DNA of 8,673 bases from Chthoniobacterales bacterium (GTDB taxonomy: Bacteria; Verrucomicrobiota; Verrucomicrobiia; Chthoniobacterales; UBA10450): positions 1 through 8,673 of the forward strand of contig JACCXL010000277.1 of assembly GCA_013697015.1 (NCBI GenBank). Reading direction: 5' to 3'. The position numbers were made by a program, and so were the translations under genes. The notes beneath the pieces were generated by a model, which saw nothing but the letters and a program-made list of their open reading frames with translations, was not told the DNA's origin and ran no database searches. This document shows, in pieces, positions 1 through 5,115 of the stretch (position 1 is the stretch's first letter; each line of letters begins with the position of its first letter).

Positions 1-627
1 GCTGAAGCGATCCAAAACTACGAACGCGCCGTGAGCGCGCGAACGTGGAGCCCGGCGCTTTTCTACAATCTCGGCAACGCTTACTTCAGGGCGGGTGACG
101 CAGGTCACGCCATTCTGAATTATCGCCGAGCGCTGGTGCTGGACCCGCATCATCCGGAAGCAGAAGCCAATCTGCGCGTTGCACGCGACCGAGCCCGCGC
201 TCTCGATCTTCGCCCGGATGCGTTGGAGTCGTACGCCGCTTGGGCCAGCGCAGACACCTACGCGATCATCGGTGCGCTCGCGTTCTGGATGGTCGCGTTC
301 CTTCTCGTGAACACCTTCCGGCGACAACGAAGGGCGACCACGGTTCGAATGTCAGTTCTAACTGCCGGTGTGCTGATTCTAGTCGCCTCCCTTTCCGCGC
401 TCTATCTTTTCAAAACAGGCCGATCAGGACGCGCGCTCGGGATTGTGACCGGCCACGAAGTTCAGGCGCGAGTCGCGACTGCGGAGAACGCCAGCAGCGT
501 GCTGCCGTTGCCACCGGGCAGTGAGGTGAAGGTGCTCAGTAGACGCGGCGATTGGGTGTATGCGCTCCTGCCGAATGATTCGCGCGGATGGATTCCTGCA
601 TACGCGGTGGAGCTTGTCCGGTTGTAG
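1..627 (+). CDS. TPR and SH3 domain membrane protein, BatE-like (5' end missing)
   Basis: The reading frame is open from the first base, so the true start lies upstream of the window; 208 residues are visible. Residues about 1-57 form TPR helices, with the typical pattern ALFYNLGNAYFRAGDAGHAI and ALVLDPHHPEAEANL. Two hydrophobic segments follow at about 86-106 and 117-137, joined by an Arg-rich loop. The C-terminus, about 148-205, looks like a bacterial SH3-type domain, with GSEVKVLSRRGDWVYALLP and GWIPAYAVELV. TPR, two helices and SH3 in this order match BatE-type proteins of the Bat (aerotolerance) operons, which also encode VWA-domain proteins. That family is thought to act at the membrane or in the periplasm, but its biochemical role is not settled. 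The rest of a bat operon would lie to the left, outside the window. The architecture is confident; the BatE name is inference because partner genes are not visible. Confidence 0.75.
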   Translation, partial: AEAIQNYERAVSARTWSPALFYNLGNAYFRAGDAGHAILNYRRALVLDPHHPEAEANLRVARDRARALDLRPDALESYAAWASADTYAIIGALAFWMVAFLLVNTFRRQRRATTVRMSVLTAGVLILVASLSALYLFKTGRSGRALGIVTGHEVQARVATAENASSVLPLPPGSEVKVLSRRGDWVYALLPNDSRGWIPAYAVELVRL

Positions 628-703
628 ATGATTAGAGACGACCGGATCCGCAGAAACAAAACAATCAAGGTGCCAGAAAGGCGCTGAGTTGAGAAGAGGG
701 TAA

Positions 704-727
704 ATGTCCACATCTTGGTGCCTATGA
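704..727 (+). CDS. Possible seven-codon leader ORF upstream of the conserved unknown gene
   Basis: An ATG at 704 opens a seven-codon frame, MSTSWCL, ending in TGA at 725-727. A purine-rich stretch at 691-700 (GAGAAGAGGG) sits just before it and is better placed for this ATG than for any start of the following gene. Its stop codon overlaps an in-frame ATG of the next gene (724-726) as ATGA, the usual arrangement for translational coupling. All of this can be read directly. That the peptide is made, or has any regulatory role, is inference. A frame this short can arise by chance. Confidence 0.25.
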   Translation: MSTSWCL

Positions 728-2136
728 ACGCCGAGATGGACATCGGAACCAATAAGAAGGCGTTCCAGATAAATCTAGACGCAAAAAAGTACGGCACCTT
801 CGCGGAGATCGGCGCGGGACAGGAAGTCGCGCGGAGATTTTTCCACGTGGGCGGCGCTTCCGGGACGGTCGCGAAAACGATGTCGGCCTACGACATGACA
901 TTCAGTGATGCGATTTACGGCACCGCCGATCGCTACGTCAGCCGGAAGCGGCTGCAGACGATGCTCGATCATGAGTACTCTCTGCTTTGCGAACGGCTAA
1001 GCGAAAAGCTCGGCCATGAGCGAACGTTCTTTGTTTTCGCGGACACCGTGGCGGCGCGTAGCTTCAAGCAGCATGAGGAAGCACACGGTTGGCTCGGTGT
1101 TCGTTTTCAAACCGAAACGCACAGCGAGCCCAGTCAAATCATTATTCATGTGCGCATGCTTGATGAGGGAAACGTCGATCAACAGGAAGCGCTGGGGATC
1201 ATCGGGGTGAATTTGCTCTACGGCGCGTTTTACAATCATCAGCCCGACAAACTTATCGGGTCTTTGCAGGAAAATCTCGCGCCCGACCGGATGGAAATCG
1301 ATATGATAAAATTTAGCGGATCGGCTTATGGCGGCGTCGATAATCGCCTCATGAGCCTCCAGCTTGTGAGCCAGGGGTTGACGAATGCGGTGATGTTCAC
1401 GGCTGACGGCGAGACGATTCAACCAGCCGACATGCTCTACAAGAAAGCGATTCTGGTGGAGCGCGGAAGTTTTCGACCCGTTACCTACGCCACGAACGAC
1501 ATGTTGACGGGAGCGAGCAGCGCGTTCTTTCAGGAAACGGGCGTCGCGAAAGAAAATCTTCTCATCCTCATGGAAATGACGCTCGAGAACCTGCTTTCCG
1601 AAGGCCAATTGAATCACGCCGATTTTCTAGCGCGAGTCGATATTCTCGGCGCGCTCGGTCGCACAGTGTTGATTTCAAAATTCGGCGAATACTACCGGCT
1701 CGCGGCGTATCTCGCACGTTACTCCAATCGGGCGATCGGTCTGGTCATGGGTGTGCCGAGCTTGATGGAAATCTTTGACGAGAAATACTATCTGAATCTG
1801 GAAGGCGGAATTCTCGAGGCGCTCGGTCGGATGTTTAAAAGCGGCTTGAAACTCTACGTCTATCCGATGATCGACGAGGCGAACGGCGGCTTGATTACCG
1901 CGACGAAACTGGAGGTAGCGCCCAATCTGCAGTCGCTCTTCTGCTACCTGATCGATAACCAATTCATTCGTGAGATTACCGACTACAACCCCGATTTTTT
2001 ACGAATTCATCCTCCGGACGCGCTGCAAAAAATTCAATCCGGCGACCCCGCTTGGGAACGAATGGTTCCTCCCAGAGTCGTGGAGTTGATAAAAGAGCGG
2101 TCGTTCTTCGGTTACCGCTCGGAAGCAGCGGCATAG
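715..2136 (+). CDS. Conserved protein of unknown function, 473 residues
   Basis: This is a full-length soluble-looking protein with no signal peptide or membrane helix. Its N-terminal region carries a run I recognise from a family shared by several bacterial phyla: INLDAKKYGTFAEIGAGQEV (residues about 19-38), then GGASGTVAKTMSAYDMTFSD (46-65). Other notable segments are FFVFADTVAARSF (105-117), HGWLGVRFQTE (124-134), the NLLYGAFYN region (166-174) and YVYPMIDEANGGL near 381-393. From memory, homologues carry conflicting automatic labels, such as nicotinate-nucleotide adenylyltransferase and TonB-dependent receptor. Nothing here supports either: there is no HxGH nucleotidyltransferase motif, no export signal and no barrel-like pattern. 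The start is uncertain. In-frame TTG 715, GTG 718, ATG 724 and ATG 736 are all possible, and 724 is favoured if the small ORF at 704-727 couples translation. The gene lies 87 bases after the BatE-like gene and 103 bases before pilM, so it may be a separate transcription unit. Confidence 0.85.
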   Translation: MVPMNAEMDIGTNKKAFQINLDAKKYGTFAEIGAGQEVARRFFHVGGASGTVAKTMSAYDMTFSDAIYGTADRYVSRKRLQTMLDHEYSLLCERLSEKLGHERTFFVFADTVAARSFKQHEEAHGWLGVRFQTETHSEPSQIIIHVRMLDEGNVDQQEALGIIGVNLLYGAFYNHQPDKLIGSLQENLAPDRMEIDMIKFSGSAYGGVDNRLMSLQLVSQGLTNAVMFTADGETIQPADMLYKKAILVERGSFRPVTYATNDMLTGASSAFFQETGVAKENLLILMEMTLENLLSEGQLNHADFLARVDILGALGRTVLISKFGEYYRLAAYLARYSNRAIGLVMGVPSLMEIFDEKYYLNLEGGILEALGRMFKSGLKLYVYPMIDEANGGLITATKLEVAPNLQSLFCYLIDNQFIREITDYNPDFLRIHPPDALQKIQSGDPAWERMVPPRVVELIKERSFFGYRSEAAA

Positions 2137-2239
2137 TTCCTGAGGTTGCAAGCGTAAGTGAGACTTATTTACCCCGCCCGGGGCGCGCTCGAAAAACGGC
2201 TATGTCGGCACGGTTCCCGCTACACGGGTATAGAGCACC

Positions 2240-3307
2240 ATGGCGCGACGCGGAAATTCTGTCATCGGCATTGACCTCGGCAAACGTGTTTTCAAAGGCG
2301 TTCTGCTGGAGCGAAAAGGAGAACAGCGCTTCGTTCTGACGAGCTATGCGTCCCGCGAAGTTCCGGAAGAACTCAACACCCCGGACGAGCTCGCGCAGCA
2401 TCTGAAGTTGCTGTTGAAGGACCTCGGAACAGCCACCAAGGGATGCGCGATCGCCGTTTCCGACCCCGGCTCCCTTCTCCGAATCATAGAACAGCCGCAC
2501 ACGCCCGTGGATCTCCTGCGGAACGCACTCCGGCTCAACGGTCTCTGGCTGCTAAACCAGGAATGCAAAGATTTCGTGCTCGATTGCGCGCCGGTCATCG
2601 CCAACCGTCGTAACGGCCATGACACCGCGGATGCGCGCGAACCCGCGGCTCATTCGAACGGCGTTGCCAAAACTAAGTACCTTGTCGTCGGCATGCTTCG
2701 GCCGACCGTTAAAAATATCTCTGCCGCCATAACGAAAGCGCGGATGTCCGCGGAACTGTTGCAGCTCGCCCCGGTCTGCTCCTTCAACGCCTTTGAGTTC
2801 GCCTATCCGGAAATCTTCGCGAACGAGGCCTTTCTGCTTCTCGACATGGGCCACCTGCAAAGCACGGTTTTGATTGGCAACAAAAAGGAGCTGGTCTTGA
2901 TCCGCAGCGTCGATTACGGCGGCAAATCACTCACCCAGGCGCTCACGGCTGATGGCGCGCTGGACGCGGCCGCGGCGCGGCTCATGATTCAGGAAGGCGA
3001 TGCCGGCATGGCCGAAATTTGCCGCACCTCCCTGACTCGTCTCGCGACGGAAGTGAGAAACTCGATCGGATTTTTCGAGGGCCAATGCGAAGAAAGCATT
3101 CATCGCATTTTCGTCTCCGGTGGGCTCGCGCGCGCGGAAACGATTCTGCAGACATTAAGCGACGAGCTCGGGCTCCCCTGCGAGATCTGGGACCCGCTCG
3201 AAACCTGTGAGGTGGCTCTGCCGGCGGCCAAGCGGCAGGCGCTGCCGAAAGAATTTGTCTCACTGAACGTCGCCTGCGGCGCGGCGTTTGAATATTTCAG
3301 GAGTTAA
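2240..3307 (+). CDS. pilM: PilM-like type IV pilus assembly ATPase-fold protein
   Basis: PilM proteins are cytoplasmic, FtsA/actin-like (ASKHA fold) and bind the N-terminal tail of PilN under the inner membrane, helping assemble the type IV pilus alignment complex. The expected nucleotide-site motifs are present. They are phosphate 1, IGIDLGKRVFKGVLL (residues 9-23) with D12, G14 and K19; phosphate 2, LLDMGHLQSTVLI (200-212); and an adenosine-type motif, FVSGGLARAETIL (291-303). The length of 355 residues is normal for the family. Residues about 121-146 (NRRNGHDTADAREPAAHSNG and neighbours) form a polar, low-complexity stretch between core strands, probably a surface loop. The ATG at 2240 is the only reasonable start, since an in-frame TAG lies at 2231-2233; a Shine-Dalgarno site is weak at best. 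It is the first gene of a four-gene run, and PilN-like and PilO-like genes directly downstream strengthen the call. Whether it serves a pilus or a type II secretion-like machine cannot be decided here. Confidence 0.85.
   Translation: MARRGNSVIGIDLGKRVFKGVLLERKGEQRFVLTSYASREVPEELNTPDELAQHLKLLLKDLGTATKGCAIAVSDPGSLLRIIEQPHTPVDLLRNALRLNGLWLLNQECKDFVLDCAPVIANRRNGHDTADAREPAAHSNGVAKTKYLVVGMLRPTVKNISAAITKARMSAELLQLAPVCSFNAFEFAYPEIFANEAFLLLDMGHLQSTVLIGNKKELVLIRSVDYGGKSLTQALTADGALDAAAARLMIQEGDAGMAEICRTSLTRLATEVRNSIGFFEGQCEESIHRIFVSGGLARAETILQTLSDELGLPCEIWDPLETCEVALPAAKRQALPKEFVSLNVACGAAFEYFRS
3299..3303 (+). promoter_or_regulatory. Shine-Dalgarno site of the PilN-like gene inside the pilM end
   Basis: AGGAG lies within the last codons of pilM, ten bases before the ATG at 3314. 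It fixes the start of the PilN-like gene. Ribosomes finishing pilM would pass over it, which suggests coupled translation. Confidence 0.7.
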
Positions 3308-3313
3308 GCGCGC

Positions 3314-3973
3314 ATGGCCTTGCATCTAAACCTCCTCCACGAGGAGATATCGGAACACCGCCAGCGTCAGCGCGATCCCCTCAAGATCGGAATGATCGCG
3401 TTGGGGATTTTTGGTGCGCTGATGTTCGGCTATTACATGTGGAACGCTTATCAGACGCTCGGAATCAAAGGACGTCTGACCACCGCTCAACATGACTGGG
3501 AGAAGATCGAGCCCGCAGTGGTCGCCGCGCAGAAACGGGCGGACGAGCTCAATGGCATTATCGGTACGACCAAGGTACTCGACGGAATGATCGACACGCG
3601 TTTTTATTGGGCCCCCTTTTTGGAAACGCTGGCGCGCTGCGTGGCACCGAATGCGCAGCTCACGAGCCTCGACGGCCTCGTGCTGGACGATAACAAGGGA
3701 ATCAGCGTTACGGTGGAAGGCGTCGCGGCTGGTCGCGAACCACGCGCGGCGGCGGAAGAATTGCGTCAACTGCTGCTGGAACAGATCGGACAGGATCACA
3801 AAGACGTTAAGGTGGAATTCAAGACACTCGAAGACTTGGACACGATTGCGAATCTTGGCGGTGCGAACATGGCGATGGCGCGTTACGTCCTGAATGTCGC
3901 CTTCAACCCCTTCCCGGCAGCGAAACCCGACGCCTCCGCCGCGCCGCGCACCGCAAAGGAGAAACCGGAATGA
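3314..3973 (+). CDS. pilN: PilN-like inner-membrane pilus assembly protein
   Basis: PilN is a bitopic inner-membrane protein whose short cytoplasmic tail docks into PilM and whose periplasmic part pairs with PilO. Here the N-terminus reads MALHLNLLHEE; LNLL at residues 5-8 corresponds to the INLL motif of PilN that contacts PilM. One hydrophobic helix follows at about 24-44, then a probable coiled coil at about 50-82 and a mixed alpha/beta periplasmic region, about 95-198. The last 20 or so residues are Ala/Pro/Lys-rich and probably disordered. The length of 219 residues is close to typical. It begins 6 bases after pilM, with a clear AGGAG site, and overlaps the next gene by four bases. Overall sequence resemblance to characterised PilN is low, so the call rests on the tail motif, topology and gene order. 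A GspL C-terminal-like protein is the closest alternative. Confidence 0.75.
   Translation: MALHLNLLHEEISEHRQRQRDPLKIGMIALGIFGALMFGYYMWNAYQTLGIKGRLTTAQHDWEKIEPAVVAAQKRADELNGIIGTTKVLDGMIDTRFYWAPFLETLARCVAPNAQLTSLDGLVLDDNKGISVTVEGVAAGREPRAAAEELRQLLLEQIGQDHKDVKVEFKTLEDLDTIANLGGANMAMARYVLNVAFNPFPAAKPDASAAPRTAKEKPE
3955..3961 (+). promoter_or_regulatory. Shine-Dalgarno site of the PilO-like gene
   Basis: AAAGGAG, eight bases before the ATG at 3970, is the strongest ribosome binding site in the operon and lies inside the 3' end of the PilN-like gene. It confirms the ATGA overlap start at 3970. Confidence 0.75.
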
Positions 3974-4530
3974 AACTAACCAAGGATCAGCTGCAGAAAG
4001 TAATCCTGAGCGGGATCGGTTTCGTCGTGCTGGTCTATGTGTATTTCACATTTTTCCTTGGACCGCTGAATAAGAGCCGCGATTCCATGCTGGCTACGAT
4101 CAACGATCTGCAGACGAAGATTGGCGCTTCCAAGAATGAGATGCACAACGCCATCACGCTCGAAGGGCAGGCCGCCGCCGCGACGAACCGTTTCGCCGGG
4201 CTCAAAGCCCTCAGCCCGGAAGGTGCGCCGATTGCGTGGTTCCCTCCGCGCATCAAAGCTTTTTTTGCCAAACAGAACATCGAGAAGTCCAGCACGCGTC
4301 TGGACAACAGCAGCGCCTTCAAACAAAGCGAACTCTCCGCTTGGATGAAAAACACATGGCAGATCGATCTGCCCCAGGCTGACTTTGAAACGCTCGGAAA
4401 GGCCGTCGCTCAACTCGAAAACACGGAGCCGTTACTCTCGATCACGCGCGTCAACATCAAGTTAGCGGCCGAAGATCCGCAGTTTCAACAAGCGGCGCTT
4501 TCCGCGTCCACCATCATGGTAAAGCGATGA
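3970..4530 (+). CDS. pilO: PilO-like inner-membrane pilus assembly protein
   Basis: PilO forms a heterodimer with PilN in the periplasm and helps place the pilus machine under the secretin. The 186-residue product has a short Lys-rich cytoplasmic start (MKLTKDQLQK), one membrane helix at about 11-30 and a heptad-like helical region at about 33-75. A small alpha/beta domain follows, about 88-186, with alternating strands such as LLSITRVNIKL near 155-165. This topology, directly after a PilM-PilN pair, is the basis of the call; sequence identity to known PilO is not obvious. Its start overlaps the PilN-like stop as ATGA, and its own stop overlaps the next ATG the same way, so translation is probably coupled. 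GspM-like is the alternative reading, since GspM and PilO share the fold. Confidence 0.68.
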   Translation: MKLTKDQLQKVILSGIGFVVLVYVYFTFFLGPLNKSRDSMLATINDLQTKIGASKNEMHNAITLEGQAAAATNRFAGLKALSPEGAPIAWFPPRIKAFFAKQNIEKSSTRLDNSSAFKQSELSAWMKNTWQIDLPQADFETLGKAVAQLENTEPLLSITRVNIKLAAEDPQFQQAALSASTIMVKR

Positions 4531-4940
4531 ACAAAGTCCTGGGTCTCGTTTTCTTTTCAACCCTCACGACTGCGCAACTGGTGAACGCCGCCGATGCACC
4601 GCAAGTGCAGTTAAAGAAGCAGTCTGCGTTCGCGATGGAAGCAAGTGGCCGCAGTCCATTCTGGCCGATCGGTTGGAAACCGGTGGCGAAAGCGACCGCA
4701 AGTACGGCCGATCACGCCGGCCGTGATATTTCACCAAATGCCTTCCTCGTCAGCTCCATCACACTCGACCAAGGTGCTCGCTTCGCCATTATCAACGGCA
4801 AGCCGATGCAGGAAGGTCAGCAGTTCGGGTTGCAGGTGGGCAGTCAAACCTATCAGTTGTCGGTCAAACGGATCGAAGACGGCCGCGTCATCCTCGGGCG
4901 GCGCGATCAAGAAATCGCAGTGCCGTTGCGCCGGAAGTAG
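4527..4940 (+). CDS. Small exported PilP/GspB-like protein, last gene of the pilMNO operon
   Basis: The 137-residue product begins with a signal peptide (MNKVLGLVFFSTLTTAQLVN, likely cleaved near the AADA at 21-24) by the general pathway. There is no lipobox cysteine, unlike classical PilP lipoproteins. A linker containing GRSPFWPIGW (41-50) leads to a compact C-terminal domain, about 70-135. There AIINGKPMQEGQQFGLQVG is followed by VKRIEDGRVILGR and EIAVPLRRK. The INGK/R, EG, then 'I.dGrViL' and 'i.vpL' strand pattern resembles the small beta domain of GspB, GspC and PilP proteins that touch the N-domains of secretins. It overlaps the PilO-like stop as ATGA. I infer a periplasmic connector between the PilN-PilO platform and an outer-membrane secretin. 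The exact family is not certain, so no gene symbol is given. Confidence 0.6.
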   Translation: MNKVLGLVFFSTLTTAQLVNAADAPQVQLKKQSAFAMEASGRSPFWPIGWKPVAKATASTADHAGRDISPNAFLVSSITLDQGARFAIINGKPMQEGQQFGLQVGSQTYQLSVKRIEDGRVILGRRDQEIAVPLRRK

Positions 4941-4945
4941 TCCGG

Positions 4946-4955
4946 CTCAGCTGAG
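4946..4955. repeat. Perfect 10-base palindrome after the pil operon
   Basis: CTCAGCTGAG reads the same on both strands and begins five bases after the stop codon of the last pil gene. It has no loop and no T-run, so it is not a standard terminator. It may be chance or a small protein-binding site. Confidence 0.3.
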
Positions 4956-5048
4956 GCGGCGATGAAACGAACGGTAGGCGTCCGCGTTCACCTCTAACTC
5001 TGCACGACACGGGACCGCTCATCACCGGCAGTCTCTCGATCGGAATCG

Positions 5049-5069
5049 TCCACCGTCGCGAGTGGTGGA
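5049..5069 (+). terminator. Weak hairpin with short T-run between convergent genes
   Basis: TCCACC (5049-5054) pairs with GGTGGA (5064-5069) around a nine-base loop. It is followed by AATTTTAG, giving only four T residues. It lies between the end of the pil operon (4940) and the end of the oppositely transcribed cstA (5116), where a terminator is expected. The stem is short and the T-tail poor, so this is only a candidate. Confidence 0.35.
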
Positions 5070-5088
5070 ATTTTAGCCGGGGATTTGC

Positions 5089-5104
5089 CGCAGAGGACGC
5101 AGAG
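5089..5104. repeat. Short CGCAGAG direct repeat in the convergent gap
   Basis: CGCAGAG occurs twice, at 5089-5095 and 5098-5104, separated by GA, just before the cstA end. From memory, intergenic strings built on CGCAGAG units occur in many environmental bacterial genomes, so this may be a remnant of such a dispersed repeat. The sequence directly shows only two copies. Confidence 0.45.
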
Positions 5105-5115
5105 ATGACACGACT

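Noticed and set aside
997..1617. Long open frame on the minus strand inside the conserved unknown gene
   Set aside because: It lies fully antisense to a well-formed gene, its product is rich in Arg and His with no recognisable domain, and it has no supporting start context. It is a shadow of the real frame in GC-rich DNA.
2146..2174. TTGCAA as a -35 box for the pil operon
   Set aside because: The bases at the right distance (TTACCC) do not resemble a -10 box, and other spacings give out-of-range distances.
2172..2183. GC-rich palindrome CCCCGCCCGGGG between the unknown gene and pilM as a terminator
   Set aside because: The loop would be only two bases and no T-run follows on either strand, so it does not look like an intrinsic terminator.
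2229..2234. TATAGA as a -10 promoter box for pilM
   Set aside because: It ends only five bases before the pilM ATG, which is too close for a transcript start upstream of the codon, and no -35 element lies 16-18 bases upstream.
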